A stretch of 64,000 nt of DNA from Candidatus Electronema sp. GTDB lineage: Bacteria; Desulfobacterota; Desulfobulbia; Desulfobulbales; Desulfobulbaceae. The notes beneath the pieces are model-generated. The model made no database searches and was not told where the DNA came from. It saw only the letters and a list, made by a program, of their open reading frames with translations. Each line of letters opens with the position of its first letter. Position 1 is the stretch's first letter. Position numbers and translations under genes: made by a program. Shown here piece by piece: positions 33,837 through 51,497 of the stretch. The stretch is taken from the NCBI GenBank assembly GCA_026645415.1, contig JAPEVH010000011.1, forward strand, positions 1 to 64,000, given 5' to 3'.

Positions 33837-33854
33837 CAGGAGGAGAAGACAACA

Positions 33855-36098
33855 ATGAGCAAAGTATATGGTGCGTATCTCTGCACAGGATGCGGCATTG
33901 GGAATATTCTTGATGCTGAGGGCTTGAAAAGTGCTGCCTCTGAAAGCGGTATTGAAATGCAGGAGCATGAGTGCCTCTGCGGTGCAGAAGGTCTGGCCCT
34001 GATCAAAAAAGATATTGAAGAGAAAGGGATTAATACCGTAGTGGTCTGCGCCTGCTCGCCGCGTGTGCTCCAGCAGGAGTTCACCTTTGGCGAGGAAAGC
34101 ATCACCATTCGCGGCAATCTGCGCGAGCAGGTGGCTTGGATTGCTGGCGAGGCGGAAAAGGGTGACGAGTTCATCCAAGAGCTGGGCGAGGACTATGTCC
34201 GTATGGCTGTAACTCGCGCTAAGAAAAGCGAACTGCCCAAGCCGTACCAGCTTGAGAACATCAATAAGAAAATTCTGGTCATGGGCGGCGGTCTTGCTGG
34301 TTTGACTGCTGCTTCAGAAGCTGCTAAAGCAGGCTACGAAGTTACCTTGGTCGAGAAGAGCGACAAGCTCGGCGGCAAGGCACTTGGCTGGCGCAAGATG
34401 TTCCCAACCAAATTCCCTTACTGCGAGTTAGAGCAGCCGAATGTTGAGGAACTGGTTGCTGCTGTGACTGGCAATCCCAAAATCACAGTTAGGACTGCAA
34501 CTGAGGTTGCTCGTATTGGTGGCGCACCAGGTGCGTTCCGGGTTTCCTTTAAGGCAGCAGGCATAAAGAACGAATGGGATGCTCCGGCCAAAGTGACGGT
34601 CGATGAGCAGGAGAAGATCGACAAGGGCGAGAAGGAAGATCCCAATGCTGGTTTGGCAAAATATACAGCAGTCGATTCGGCAGCCGAGATGCACGGTGCA
34701 GTGGTTTTAGCCACTGGCTGGCGACCTGCTGATGTTTCCGAGTACGAGCACCTCGGTTATGGCAAAGTCAAAAACGTAGTCACCAATGCCGAGTTTGAGA
34801 AATTAGCGAAGGAAGGTAAAGTTCCTGCCAAGGTTGCTTTCATTCAAAGTCCTGGTGGCAAAGAGCATGACCGTGATTTTCCGTACTGCAACTCTGTCAC
34901 CTCAATGGTGGCGTTGAAGCAGGCTCAGTATGTCTGCGATGACAACGGCGACAAGGGTCAAGCCTATATTCTTTATCAGCACATGCGCACTCCCGGTAAT
35001 ACCGAGTTGTTTTACAAAGGTATGCAGCAGCGGGATGGCGTGTTCATGACCAAGGGCGCAGTGACCAAGGTGGAGGAATGCGGCTCTGGCGTGAAGGTGA
35101 CTGCCGAAGACACTCTGCTTGGTGAGAATGTGGAGCTGGAAGTGGATATGGCGGTACTGGCCGCAGGCATGGTGCCAACCACTGTAGACGCGCCGACTGT
35201 TAATCTCGCCTATCGTCAAGGCCCTGCTTTCTTGGATTTGGATCTGTTTGATGGCTATGCAGATTCGCACTTCATCTGTTTCCCTTACGAAACCCGTCGT
35301 ACAGGTGTTTACACCTGCGGTGGTGTACGTAAGGCAGAAACAATGGAGGAGACCATCGACGACGCAACCGGTGCAGCTCTGAAAGCGATTCAATGTCTTG
35401 AGTCTGCTGACCGGGGTGTATCTGTTCATCCGCGTTCTGGAGATAAAACCTATCCTGATTTCTTCTTCCAGCGCTGCACCCAGTGTAAACGTTGCACTGA
35501 GGAATGTCCTTTCGGTGCCTTAGATGACGATGCCAAAGGCACTCCATTGCCTAATCCGACTCGCTGCCGCCGTTGTGGTACTTGTATGGGAGCCTGCCCT
35601 GAGCGGATCATTGGTTTTGCCGATTACAATGTTGACATGATCGGTTCCATGGTTAAGGCTATTGAGGTACCGGATGATGACGAGGATAAACTGCGCATTG
35701 CAGTTTTTGTCTGCGAGAATGATGCCTATCCAGCACTTGACATGGCAGGAATGCGGCGTAATAAACTGAACACACTGGTGCGCTTCATTCCAGTACGCTG
35801 CCTTGGTTCAGTAAACATGGTCTGGATCAAGGACGCAATGTCTTCTGGTATGGACGGCGTACTGCTGCTTGGCTGCCGCTATGGCGACAACTATCAGTGC
35901 CACTTTGTCAAAGGTTCAGAGATTGCCAATAAGCGTATGGACAACATTGGTGAAACACTTGGTACTTTGGGACTGGAACCAGAGCGCTGTGCTGTCCGCC
36001 AGATCGCTATCTCTGACTATGATAAGATTCCTAGCATCCTCGACGAATTTGTCGAATCTATTGTTGAGATGGGGCCGAATCCCTTCAAGGGCTTCTGA
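33855..36098 (+). CDS. qmoB: Quinone-interacting oxidoreductase subunit QmoB
   Basis: QmoB is the second, larger HdrA-like flavoprotein of the complex, 747 residues. It has an N-terminal cysteine region (CTGCGIGNI, CLCGAEG, CACSPR), an FAD-binding VMGGGLAGLTAASEAAKAG near residue 145, two ferredoxin-type sites (CTQCKRCTEECP and CRRCGTCMGACP, about 540-590), and a C-terminal MvhD-like domain (VFVCENDAYPA, VRCLGSVN, LLLGCRYGDNYQCHF) that in hydrogenase complexes passes electrons to HdrA. AGGAGGAG precedes ATG 33855. A hairpin lies before qmoC. Confidence 0.96.
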   Translation: MSKVYGAYLCTGCGIGNILDAEGLKSAASESGIEMQEHECLCGAEGLALIKKDIEEKGINTVVVCACSPRVLQQEFTFGEESITIRGNLREQVAWIAGEAEKGDEFIQELGEDYVRMAVTRAKKSELPKPYQLENINKKILVMGGGLAGLTAASEAAKAGYEVTLVEKSDKLGGKALGWRKMFPTKFPYCELEQPNVEELVAAVTGNPKITVRTATEVARIGGAPGAFRVSFKAAGIKNEWDAPAKVTVDEQEKIDKGEKEDPNAGLAKYTAVDSAAEMHGAVVLATGWRPADVSEYEHLGYGKVKNVVTNAEFEKLAKEGKVPAKVAFIQSPGGKEHDRDFPYCNSVTSMVALKQAQYVCDDNGDKGQAYILYQHMRTPGNTELFYKGMQQRDGVFMTKGAVTKVEECGSGVKVTAEDTLLGENVELEVDMAVLAAGMVPTTVDAPTVNLAYRQGPAFLDLDLFDGYADSHFICFPYETRRTGVYTCGGVRKAETMEETIDDATGAALKAIQCLESADRGVSVHPRSGDKTYPDFFFQRCTQCKRCTEECPFGALDDDAKGTPLPNPTRCRRCGTCMGACPERIIGFADYNVDMIGSMVKAIEVPDDDEDKLRIAVFVCENDAYPALDMAGMRRNKLNTLVRFIPVRCLGSVNMVWIKDAMSSGMDGVLLLGCRYGDNYQCHFVKGSEIANKRMDNIGETLGTLGLEPERCAVRQIAISDYDKIPSILDEFVESIVEMGPNPFKGF

Positions 36099-36125
36099 TA
36101 TCTTTCTGCTCACCATCTGATGTCG

Positions 36126-36165
36126 CTACCGGAGCAAAAAATTGTCTCCGGTAGTGGTGTTTTTT
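36126..36165 (+). terminator. Hairpin between qmoB and qmoC
   Basis: CTACCGGAG (36126-36134) pairs with CTCCGGTAG (36146-36154), followed by TGGTGTTTTTT. It can act as an attenuator that lowers qmoC relative to qmoAB. Confidence 0.7.
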
Positions 36166-36217
36166 GGAAAATATGCAGCGGTCAGACAGGAGAAAATAAT
36201 TAGGATAGGAGAATGAA

Positions 36218-37432
36218 ATGTCTGTGAATGTGCAACCGGATATTGATTTTATCAAAGATATGAAGGAAGCTGGCGGTGATACGCTGAAAAAATGCTTCCA
36301 GTGTGCCACCTGTTCAGTGGTCTGCCCGCTGTCAAGCGATGAGAATCCTTTTCCTCGGCGACAGATGATTCTTGCTCAATGGGGTTTAAAGGATAAACTG
36401 CTGGGCGATCCCAATGTGCTGCTCTGCCATCAGTGCGGCGACTGTACTGCCTACTGTCCGCGTGGAGCCAAGCCAGGCGATGTCATGGGCGCAATTCGGG
36501 CTTATGCCTACAAGCATTACGGTTGGCCTTCATGGCTGGCCAAGTTAGCAAGCCGTGGCCAAAATTTGCCGATTCTTGTTGGTATTCCGGCCCTGATCAT
36601 TTTTATCATGTATCTGATCTCAGGTTCGCATGTCCCGGCATCAGAGGATTTTATTCAATTTGGTTATGGTCATTTTTTTGGTCACTGGGATTGGAAGGCG
36701 ATTCCTAAGACGACCTTCTTTATTGATTTTTTCATGATTCCAACTGCTGCGTTGTCTCTCTATGCTGCTTTTAGAGGAGTGACTTCCATGTGGAAGAGAA
36801 TGGCTGAAAACGCTGGGGTAGGCAAGGCTCTGTATCAACCTTCTCCACTGCAGTTTGTTAAGGAGTTTTTTTGGCCATCAGTGTTAGAAATCGTCCGTCA
36901 TGATCGTTTCAAAAAATGTGAAACAAATAAAGATCGGGTACAGGGCCATCAGCCTTTGATGTGGGCCTTTATCGCCTTGTTGTTTGTGACAAGTTACTCT
37001 TTCTTTGCCCAAGATATACTAGGACAGTTTTTCCCTTCGCTGCATGGACCAATGTCTATGTGGAATCCGGTTAAGATTATCGCTAACGTAGCCGCAATTG
37101 CTTTAATCACCGGAGCTGCTATTCTGTGGGGTAACCGTAATCAGATGGAAGAGCAGGGCCGAGCCAGTAATACCTTTTATGACTGGTTCCTGATCTGGAT
37201 GATTATGTCTGTGGGTGTGACTGGCTTTGGTGCAGAGTTGCTGCGTCTGATCAATATTCCTTCACTGGGATATTTGGCTTATTATCTGCATTTAGTTTCA
37301 GTCATGATGCTGTTTCTCTATATGCCTTACACTAAATTTGCGCACTTAGTGTACAGAACTTTTGCCATGACTTTTGCACGGTATCGTGAATCTGCCTATG
37401 TCAAAAGCCCCTTGAACGGTAGCGAGAAATAA
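36218..37432 (+). CDS. qmoC: Quinone-interacting oxidoreductase membrane subunit QmoC
   Basis: QmoC anchors the Qmo complex and touches the quinone pool. The 404-residue protein fuses an HdrC-like domain with two [4Fe-4S] motifs (CFQCATCSVVCP and CHQCGDCTAYCP, within residues 25-90) to an HdrE-like membrane cytochrome b part with about six helices. Histidines in the helices (for example AYYLHLVSVMMLF) are candidate heme ligands. GATAGGAGA precedes ATG 36218. It is the last gene of the apr-qmo cluster, closed by a terminator. Confidence 0.96.
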   Translation: MSVNVQPDIDFIKDMKEAGGDTLKKCFQCATCSVVCPLSSDENPFPRRQMILAQWGLKDKLLGDPNVLLCHQCGDCTAYCPRGAKPGDVMGAIRAYAYKHYGWPSWLAKLASRGQNLPILVGIPALIIFIMYLISGSHVPASEDFIQFGYGHFFGHWDWKAIPKTTFFIDFFMIPTAALSLYAAFRGVTSMWKRMAENAGVGKALYQPSPLQFVKEFFWPSVLEIVRHDRFKKCETNKDRVQGHQPLMWAFIALLFVTSYSFFAQDILGQFFPSLHGPMSMWNPVKIIANVAAIALITGAAILWGNRNQMEEQGRASNTFYDWFLIWMIMSVGVTGFGAELLRLINIPSLGYLAYYLHLVSVMMLFLYMPYTKFAHLVYRTFAMTFARYRESAYVKSPLNGSEK

Positions 37433-37452
37433 GTCCTTGTTTTTGTACTGTT

Positions 37453-37484
37453 ACGCAAGTCAGGCTATTCTGGCTTGCGTTTTT
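37453..37484 (+). terminator. Terminator after qmoC
   Basis: ACGCAAG (37453-37459) pairs with CTTGCGT (37474-37480), with an inner CAG/CTG extension, followed by TTTT. Confidence 0.85.
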
Positions 37485-37509
37485 CAGTAGCCTTTTCTTG
37501 AAAAAGAGC

Positions 37510-37537
37510 TTGACATTTGTACTTTTGTCGGTATAAT
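37510..37537 (+). promoter_or_regulatory. Promoter of the tRNA-tuf unit
   Basis: TTGACA (37510-37515) and TATAAT (37532-37537) are both perfect sigma-70 hexamers with a 16-bp spacer, 13 bp before the first tRNA. Confidence 0.9.
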
Positions 37538-37550
37538 ATAGGTGCTGTAT

Positions 37551-37626
37551 GCTGGCGTAGCTCAATTGGCAGAGCACCTGATTTGTAATCAGGGGGTTGC
37601 GGGTTCAAGTCCCATCGCCAGCTCCA
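37551..37626 (+). tRNA. tRNA-Thr (anticodon TGT)
   Basis: The acceptor arm GCTGGCG/CGCCAGC, anticodon loop TTTGTAA with TGT, T arm GGTTCAAGTCC and an encoded CCA are all present. It is first in the Thr-Tyr-Gly-Thr-tuf order common in proteobacteria. Confidence 0.97.
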
Positions 37627-37684
37627 TCAGAGTGTGGCGGAGAGAAGCTGACAAGTTCGGCTGCTGTCCGCTGAATTCTGGAGC

Positions 37685-37770
37685 GGAGGGGTTCCCGAGT
37701 GGCCAAAGGGATCAGACTGTAAATCTGCCGGCTTATGCCTTCGGAGGTTCGAATCCTCCCCCCTCCACCA
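37685..37770 (+). tRNA. tRNA-Tyr (anticodon GTA)
   Basis: The acceptor arm GGAGGGG/CCCCTCC, anticodon loop CTGTAAA with GTA, a long class II variable arm and an encoded CCA identify tRNA-Tyr. Confidence 0.97.
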
Positions 37771-37831
37771 AAATATACGGACCCTGCGTTCTCGCCGGAG
37801 GCGGGTTGTCCGATTTTTATTGAGCAGCGCG

Positions 37832-37906
37832 GCGGGAATAGCTCAATGGTAGAGCATCAGCCTTCCAAGCTGAGGGTTGCGGGTTCGAGTCTCGTTTCCC
37901 GCTCCA
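37832..37906 (+). tRNA. tRNA-Gly (anticodon TCC)
   Basis: The acceptor arm begins GCGGGAA and is matched by TTCCCGC before TCCA. The anticodon loop CTTCCAA gives TCC. Confidence 0.97.
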
Positions 37907-37954
37907 AGATACATCCTTCGTGTCTTGTCGCGAAGAAGCTGCTTTTATTTGTAG

Positions 37955-38029
37955 GCCCACGTAACTCAGTGGTAGAGTACCTCCTTGGTAAGGAGGAAGT
38001 CACCGGTTCAAGCCCGGTCGTGGGCTCCA
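37955..38029 (+). tRNA. tRNA-Thr (anticodon GGT)
   Basis: The acceptor arm GCCCACG/CGTGGGC, anticodon loop TTGGTAA with GGT, and an encoded CCA are visible. tuf starts 77 bp downstream, probably on the same transcript. Confidence 0.97.
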
Positions 38030-38106
38030 TCATGAGAGTCAAGTGGTTGTTGGACAGCAAGGCAATCGGCTGGCGAGATCGTTTTTTTGTCTGAGGAGAC
38101 AGAGTA

Positions 38107-39297
38107 ATGGCGAAAGAGAAATTTGAGAGGACTAAACCTCATGTGAATGTCGGTACCATCGGTCATGTCGATCATGGTAAAACCACGCTGACTGCAGCGA
38201 TCACTCGCGTGTTGGCAACAAAAGGGCAGGCTGAGTTCGTAGATTTCAGTCAGATCGACAAGGCTCCTGAGGAAAAAGAGCGCGGCATTACTATCGCCAC
38301 CGCCCATGTTGAGTATCAGACTGAGAAGCGGCATTATGCGCATGTTGACTGCCCAGGTCATGCTGACTACATTAAAAACATGATCACAGGCGCAGCCCAG
38401 ATGGACGGCGCAATTCTGGTAGTTGCTGCAACCGATGGTGCCATGCCTCAGACTCGTGAGCATATCTTGCTTGCTCGTCAGGTAGGTGTACCAGCGATTG
38501 TTGTTTTCCTGAATAAGTGCGATCAGGCTGAAGACGAAGAGCTGCTTGAGCTGGTAGAAATGGAGCTGCGGGAATTACTGAGTATCTACAACTTCCCCGG
38601 TGATGACACTCCTGTTATCAAAGGCTCTGCTCTGTTGGCGTTAGAGAATCCTGAAGACGAAGGCAAGGCTAAGTGTATCTGGGAACTGATGGACGCAGTT
38701 GATTCTTGGATACCACAGCCAGAACGTGATATCGACAAACCTTTCCTGATGCCAGTTGAGGACGTGTTCTCAATTTCTGGTCGCGGTACTGTAGCTACAG
38801 GCAGGATTGAGAGAGGTATTATAAAAGTAGGTGATGAGATTGAGATTGTTGGCCTTCGCCCGACTCAAAAAACTACCATCACTGGTGTGGAAATGTTCCG
38901 TAAGTTGTTGGACGAAGGGCAGGCGGGCGACAATGTTGGTGCGCTGTTGCGTGGTACCAAACGAGAGGATATTGTACGTGGCCAAGTTTTAGCCAAGCCG
39001 GGCAGCATTACTCCACATAAAAAGTTTAAGGCAGAAGCCTATATTCTGACAAAAGAAGAGGGTGGTCGTCATACTCCATTCTTTAATGGTTACAGGCCAC
39101 AGTTTTACTTCAGAACTACTGACGTAACAGGCATTTGTACCTTGGCAGAAGGTGTAGAGATGGTTATGCCAGGAGATAACATCAGCGTTACCGGTGAATT
39201 GATTACACCGATCGCTATGGAGAAAGGTCTCCGCTTCGCTATCCGTGAAGGTGGCCGGACAGTTGGTGCCGGCACCATTACTGAGATTGTTGAGTGA
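38107..39297 (+). CDS. tuf: Elongation factor Tu
   Basis: EF-Tu carries aminoacyl-tRNA to the ribosome. The 396-residue protein has the G motifs [29 protein letters not shown] and NKCD, and the conserved C-terminal [12 protein letters not shown]. It is the only tuf in the window: the str operon downstream goes from fusA directly to rpsJ without a second copy. GAGGAG precedes ATG 38107. It belongs to the tRNA-tuf-rpmG-tRNA-Trp-secE-nusG arrangement. Confidence 0.98.
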   Translation: MAKEKFERTKPHVNVGTIGHVDHGKTTLTAAITRVLATKGQAEFVDFSQIDKAPEEKERGITIATAHVEYQTEKRHYAHVDCPGHADYIKNMITGAAQMDGAILVVAATDGAMPQTREHILLARQVGVPAIVVFLNKCDQAEDEELLELVEMELRELLSIYNFPGDDTPVIKGSALLALENPEDEGKAKCIWELMDAVDSWIPQPERDIDKPFLMPVEDVFSISGRGTVATGRIERGIIKVGDEIEIVGLRPTQKTTITGVEMFRKLLDEGQAGDNVGALLRGTKREDIVRGQVLAKPGSITPHKKFKAEAYILTKEEGGRHTPFFNGYRPQFYFRTTDVTGICTLAEGVEMVMPGDNISVTGELITPIAMEKGLRFAIREGGRTVGAGTITEIVE

Positions 39298-39416
39298 TAT
39301 CGGTAATGCGAGTTAATTAAGACTCGCGTTGCCGGTCAAGACGAATTATGCAGGCTGCCGCCGGGCTAATGCGCACGGCGGCAGTTCTTGCTCTGTTTCA
39401 ATTTAAGGTCTTTCTC

Positions 39417-39566
39417 ATGAGAGATATTATCACTCTTGCCTGCAAAGATTGTAAGCAGCGCAATTACACTACGACTAAAAATAAACGTACAGTTCCACAC
39501 AAGTTGGAGCTGAAGAAGTATTGCCGTTTTTGTAAAACGCATACTTTGCATAAGGAAACAAAATAA
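39417..39566 (+). CDS. rpmG: 50S ribosomal protein L33
   Basis: bL33 is a 49-residue large-subunit protein. [17 protein letters not shown] opens it, and CKDC with the later CRFC forms the zinc-binding (C+) version of the protein. ATG 39417 matches the family start; the frame is open upstream to 39348 but that part is not family sequence. AAGG lies upstream. tRNA-Trp and secE follow. Confidence 0.95.
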   Translation: MRDIITLACKDCKQRNYTTTKNKRTVPHKLELKKYCRFCKTHTLHKETK

Positions 39567-39618
39567 AGAGCGGTTGCTCTAAGCCACCGTGCTGTCGATT
39601 GATTCAGATGAACAGTGC

Positions 39619-39694
39619 AGGTCAGTAGCTCTAATGGTAGAGCATCGGACTCCAAATCCGAGGGCTGGGGGTTCGAATCCCTCCTGGCCTGCCA
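39619..39694 (+). tRNA. tRNA-Trp (anticodon CCA)
   Basis: The acceptor arm AGGTCAG/CTGGCCT has one G-T pair. The anticodon loop CTCCAAA gives CCA, and GCCA ends the gene. Its position between rpmG and secE is the classical one. Confidence 0.97.
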
Positions 39695-39714
39695 TCTTGT
39701 AATATTGTGCAGCG

Positions 39715-39969
39715 ATGACAGAAAAAAAGAAAAAAAACAGCAGAGAAGGGCAAGAAAACGAGAGTTCTATGATTTCGCCATATTCTCCAGCTGGTATCCG
39801 GCAGTTTTACTTAGAAGTTGCTGCTGAATTTAAAAAAATTGTCTGGCCTGACCGTAAAGTGACATTAGGTTTGTCTGGATTTGTCATTCTCCTCACAGTG
39901 CTCCTGTCAATTTATCTCGGAACTATAGATTTTATTCTGGGTAGGCTGGTCGGCTTGGTACTGCAATAG
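39715..39969 (+). CDS. secE: Protein translocase subunit SecE
   Basis: SecE is the small essential subunit of the SecYEG channel. The 84-residue form has a charged N-terminus (EKKKKNSREGQEN), the family motif FKKIVWPDRKV before the helix, and a single C-terminal membrane helix (LGLSGFVILLTVLLSIYLG). It lacks the two extra helices of the enterobacterial protein, as in most bacteria. It lies 12 bp before nusG. Confidence 0.95.
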   Translation: MTEKKKKNSREGQENESSMISPYSPAGIRQFYLEVAAEFKKIVWPDRKVTLGLSGFVILLTVLLSIYLGTIDFILGRLVGLVLQ

Positions 39970-39981
39970 GGTAATCGTGTT

Positions 39982-40545
39982 ATGGCCAAAAGATGGTATA
40001 TAGTTCACACACATACCGGGTTTGAAGCGAAAGTAAAGGCAACGCTTGAGGAAAGTATCCGGCAGGCTGGACAAGAAGATATGTTCGGCGACATCTTGGT
40101 GCCCACAGAGCAGGTGATCGAAATGGTCAAGGGTGAGCGGAAAACTTCTGAACGAAAGTTTTTTCCAAGCTATCTGCTGGTGAACATGGAGATGAATGAG
40201 CGTACGTGGCACACTGTTGTTGAGACTAATCGTGTTACTGGCTTTGTTGGTATCAATCCTAGTCAAGCCCTTGCGAATCAAGAGATTTACAAGCTGATTC
40301 CAGCTCTGACTGATCAAGAAGCAGCAAAGATTATTCGCCGGATAGAGGAAGGTTCTGCAAAACCTATACCCAAAGTTATCTTCGAAGTAGGAGATGTGGT
40401 GCGGGTTACTGAAGGGCCTTTTGCTAATTTTGAAGGCACGGTAGATGAAGTATTCCCTGACAAGGGACGGGTTCGTGTGATGGTGTCCATCTTCGGACGT
40501 TCAACACCTGTCGAGCTGGAATACATGCAGGTGAGCAACAATTAG
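39982..40545 (+). CDS. nusG: Transcription termination/antitermination protein NusG
   Basis: NusG links RNA polymerase to Rho or to the ribosome. The 187-residue protein has the NGN domain ([33 protein letters not shown]) and a C-terminal KOW domain ([20 protein letters not shown]). Length and order secE-nusG-rplK are typical. Confidence 0.97.
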   Translation: MAKRWYIVHTHTGFEAKVKATLEESIRQAGQEDMFGDILVPTEQVIEMVKGERKTSERKFFPSYLLVNMEMNERTWHTVVETNRVTGFVGINPSQALANQEIYKLIPALTDQEAAKIIRRIEEGSAKPIPKVIFEVGDVVRVTEGPFANFEGTVDEVFPDKGRVRVMVSIFGRSTPVELEYMQVSNN

Positions 40546-40571
40546 AGATTCCGCCCATAGGGGAATGACTC

Positions 40572-40994
40572 ATGAAGAAAATACAAGCATATATCAAACT
40601 CCAGATTCCTGCGGGTAAAGCAAACCCATCTCCGCCTATTGGCCCAGCTCTTGGTCAGCAGGGCGTGAATATCATGGAGTTCTGTAAGGCATTTAATGCC
40701 AAGACCCAAGCTGATGGAGATACGGTTATTCCTGTAGTCATTACTGTTTACAGTGACCGTTCTTTCACCTTTATTACCAAAACCCCGCCCGCATCGGTGT
40801 TGTTGCTCAAGGCGGCTGGTCTTCAGAAAGGCTCCAGCAATCCTAAAAAAGATCGTGTCGCAGAATTGACCAATGCGCAGATCAAAGAGATCGCTGAGAA
40901 GAAGATGCCAGATCTTAATGCCTATGATGTTGATCAAGCCATGAAGATCATTAGAGGAACAGCTCGGAGTTGTGGTATTACCATCATCAGCTAA
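40572..40994 (+). CDS. rplK: 50S ribosomal protein L11
   Basis: uL11 forms the GTPase-associated centre with 23S rRNA. The 140-residue protein shows [20 protein letters not shown], the [12 protein letters not shown] linker, and the rRNA-binding C-terminal domain ending [13 protein letters not shown]. It precedes rplA by 89 bp. This gap and the one before rplJ are the usual sites for ribosomal-protein feedback control. Confidence 0.97.
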   Translation: MKKIQAYIKLQIPAGKANPSPPIGPALGQQGVNIMEFCKAFNAKTQADGDTVIPVVITVYSDRSFTFITKTPPASVLLLKAAGLQKGSSNPKKDRVAELTNAQIKEIAEKKMPDLNAYDVDQAMKIIRGTARSCGITIIS

Positions 40995-41083
40995 GTTGCC
41001 GTTATAGTTTAGCTGGATTTTTTTAATTCGTCCGTACCTGTCCTAGTGACCGCAGGAGCAGGGAGAACTGATGAGGTTTAATT

Positions 41084-41791
41084 ATGCCTAAACACGGAAA
41101 GCAATATCGGCAGGCAGCAGAAGCCATTGATCGCAACAAACTCTATGAGTTGCAAGAGGCTGTCGAACTGCTCCTGAAAAATAGCTGCGCAAAATTTGAC
41201 GAATCCATTGAGATCGCTGCACGGCTAGGGGTTGACCCTCGTCATGCTGACCAGATGGTACGTTCCTCTGTAATCTTGCCCCATGGTATTGGTAAAGAGG
41301 TTCGGGTTTTAGTTTTCGCCAAAGGTGAGAAAGAAGCCGAGGCACTGGCTGCTGGCGCAGATTATGCTGGGTCAGACGAGATCGTTAAAAAGATCCAAGA
41401 AGGTTGGTTAGATTTTGACAAGACTATTGCCACGCCAGATATGATGGGTGAGGTTGGTAAGATAGGTCGTATTCTTGGTCCTCGCAACTTGATGCCGAAT
41501 GCTAAACTCGGTACAGTTACTTTTGATGTGGCGCGCGTTGTTGCTGAAACCAAAAAAGGTAAGGTAGATTTTAAGGCTGATAAAGCCGGTGTTGTTCATG
41601 CCTTAGTTGGGAAACGTTCTTTTAGTGCTGACAAGTTGTCTGAGAACATTGTTTCTTTAATTGATAAACTGATTCAGCTCAAGCCATCCACTAGTAAGGG
41701 AATCTATTTGCGGGCGATTTCTCTGGCCAGCACTATGGGGCCTGGGGTAAAGGTGGATCCGATACATGTCCGCTCTCTGATTAAGAGCTGA
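41084..41791 (+). CDS. rplA: 50S ribosomal protein L1
   Basis: uL1 forms the mobile L1 stalk and in many bacteria represses its own operon by binding the mRNA. The 235-residue protein has the two-domain L1 pattern with [39 protein letters not shown] and the C-terminal [14 protein letters not shown]. The length is normal. The L10 leader follows. Confidence 0.97.
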   Translation: MPKHGKQYRQAAEAIDRNKLYELQEAVELLLKNSCAKFDESIEIAARLGVDPRHADQMVRSSVILPHGIGKEVRVLVFAKGEKEAEALAAGADYAGSDEIVKKIQEGWLDFDKTIATPDMMGEVGKIGRILGPRNLMPNAKLGTVTFDVARVVAETKKGKVDFKADKAGVVHALVGKRSFSADKLSENIVSLIDKLIQLKPSTSKGIYLRAISLASTMGPGVKVDPIHVRSLIKS

Positions 41792-41857
41792 GGCAGATCA
41801 GAGCCGTTTTTTCAACGGCATTCTTTTTCGCAGCAATATTTGTTTCTACCCTATATA

Positions 41858-42000
41858 AACCTTGGGAAGGTCAGAGACAGCAGGTACGTTATGTTTAATA
41901 ACCGTAAGGTTACCCGCCGAGACCAGCCAAATGAGTTTGCTCATCTGTTATTTCAGTTGAGTGGCTGTATGTTCGTGTTTCTTTTCCTGTTGTCCTGTGA
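41858..42000 (+). ncRNA. Ribosomal protein L10 leader
   Basis: The 239-bp gap between rplA and rplJ contains the conserved leader elements GGGAAGGTC, AGAGACAGCAGG and CCCGCCGAGACC, which match the L10-leader RNA bound by the L10(L12)4 complex to control rplJL. The boundaries are approximate. Confidence 0.75.
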
Positions 42001-42030
42001 CTACCCCGTTTTTTCAAGGAGGTGTGCCTG

Positions 42031-42558
42031 TTGAATCGTGAAAATAAAGAGCTAAAGGTCAATGAACTTAAAGATACCTTTAGTCGGGCTAAATTTGCGG
42101 CGGTAGCAGATTATCAGGGCCTAAAAGTCTCGGAGTTGGAGAAGTTGAGAATCAGTTTGCGTGGACAAAACGCACAGATTCAAATAGCTAAGAATACTCT
42201 GCTCCGACTTGCTGTCAAAGACACCAGTTACGAAGGACTGGAGCCTTATTTTACCGGCAGCACAGTAGTAGCCTTTGGGTTCGAGGAGCCGGTTGGCCCA
42301 GCCAAAGTACTAACAGAGTTTAACAAAGATCTGGATAAATTACAGCTTCGTTCAGCAATGTTTGAAGGTGCTGTGCTAAATTCAGAGGAACTTGTTGCGC
42401 TGTCTAAGTTGCCTTCTAAAGAAGAGCTGCTTGGACAACTCTGTGGTGTATTGGCTGCGGTACCGACCAAGCTGGTACGGACGTTCAATGCCGCACCAAG
42501 CAATCTTGTTTATGCTCTACAGGCTATTAAAGAGCAGAAAGAACAGCAGGAAAATTAA
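42031..42558 (+). CDS. rplJ: 50S ribosomal protein L10
   Basis: uL10 is the base of the L7/L12 stalk. The 175-residue protein starts at TTG 42031, spaced correctly from AAGGAGG (42016-42022); a GTG at 42022 in the same frame sits on the ribosome site and is unlikely. Typical stretches are AAVADYQGLKVSELEKLR, IAKNTLLRLA and the L12-binding C-terminal helix. The rare TTG start may help keep translation low and sensitive to leader control. Confidence 0.95.
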   Translation: MNRENKELKVNELKDTFSRAKFAAVADYQGLKVSELEKLRISLRGQNAQIQIAKNTLLRLAVKDTSYEGLEPYFTGSTVVAFGFEEPVGPAKVLTEFNKDLDKLQLRSAMFEGAVLNSEELVALSKLPSKEELLGQLCGVLAAVPTKLVRTFNAAPSNLVYALQAIKEQKEQQEN

Positions 42559-42591
42559 CCCTACGATATATTACATCAGGAGGAAGGAAAG

Positions 42592-42966
42592 ATGTCCGAA
42601 GTTATTGAGCAGGTCGTTGATATTGTTTCGAAAATGACCTTGTTGCAGGTTGCTGAATTGGTTAAAGCTCTGGAAGATACGTTTGGTGTGTCTGCAGCAG
42701 CTCCTGTAGCTGTAGCCGCTGCTGCTGCTCCGGGTGCCGCTGCTGTAGAGGAAAAAACCGAGTTTGATGTGGTTTTGACCTCTGCTGGTGACCAAAAGAT
42801 TAAAGTAATTAAAGTAGTACGTGAGATCACTGGTCTTGGCCTGAAAGAGGCTAAAGATGCTGTAGAAGGTGCACCGACAAATCTCAAAGAAGGTGTTTCC
42901 AAAGATGATGCCGCAGAGATCAAAAAGAAGATCGAAGAAGCCGGAGGCTCTGTGGAAATCAAGTAG
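42592..42966 (+). CDS. rplL: 50S ribosomal protein L7/L12
   Basis: bL12 recruits translation factors. The 124-residue protein has the N-terminal dimer region ([17 protein letters not shown]), an Ala-rich hinge ([17 protein letters not shown]), and the factor-binding domain with [26 protein letters not shown] precedes ATG 42592. A hairpin lies between rplL and rpoB. Confidence 0.98.
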   Translation: MSEVIEQVVDIVSKMTLLQVAELVKALEDTFGVSAAAPVAVAAAAAPGAAAVEEKTEFDVVLTSAGDQKIKVIKVVREITGLGLKEAKDAVEGAPTNLKEGVSKDDAAEIKKKIEEAGGSVEIK

Positions 42967-43033
42967 TTTTGCTTTTCCGCTGTCCGCCTTGGGACGCTTA
43001 TTTTTCAAGGAAGACTGTAGAAAACAAAAACAG

Positions 43034-43077
43034 GTAACGCTATAGAGGGGTAACTCTCGTAGCGTTACTGCGTTTTT
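43034..43077 (+). terminator. Attenuator between rplL and rpoB
   Basis: GTAACGCTA (43034-43042) pairs with TAGCGTTAC (43060-43068), followed by TGCGTTTTTT. It sits where rplKAJL-rpoBC operons carry a partial terminator that lowers rpoBC relative to ribosomal proteins. Confidence 0.8.
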
Positions 43078-43171
43078 TGTGGACAGGATGAAAAGCATTT
43101 TTTTCAGTTTGAGAAAAAAGCAACAATTAGATTAGCCAAGCTGATTTCTGCAGACAGATCACGAGGGAAAC

Positions 43172-47263
<4,092 letters not shown>

Positions 47264-47327
47264 GCGGCAGGTGGAAGGGAAGCCGTATTGGCCTGTCTGC
47301 ATATTTTAATAAGAGAGGATAAGCTTC

Positions 47328-51389
<4,062 letters not shown>

Positions 51390-51408
51390 TAAACTGTATA
51401 TTTTTTGT

Positions 51409-51437
51409 TTGACATGTATTGTATTGTGTGATACAAT
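51409..51437 (+). promoter_or_regulatory. Promoter of the str operon
   Basis: TTGACA (51409-51414), 17-bp spacer and TACAAT (51432-51437) lie between rpoC and rpsL, so rpsL-rpsG-fusA can be transcribed separately from rpoBC. Confidence 0.8.
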
Positions 51438-51497
51438 CTAACTCTCGCGTCTGCCCAAGGCGTGAATGCCGTTTTATATTTGCAAGGGAAAAAGTGT

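Noticed and set aside
37551-38060. Protein-coding frames across the tRNA cluster
   Set aside because: They run through four perfect tRNA genes and encode tRNA arms, not proteins.
41840-42030. Small ORF in the rplA-rplJ gap
   Set aside because: The sequence matches the L10 leader RNA, so the frame is incidental.
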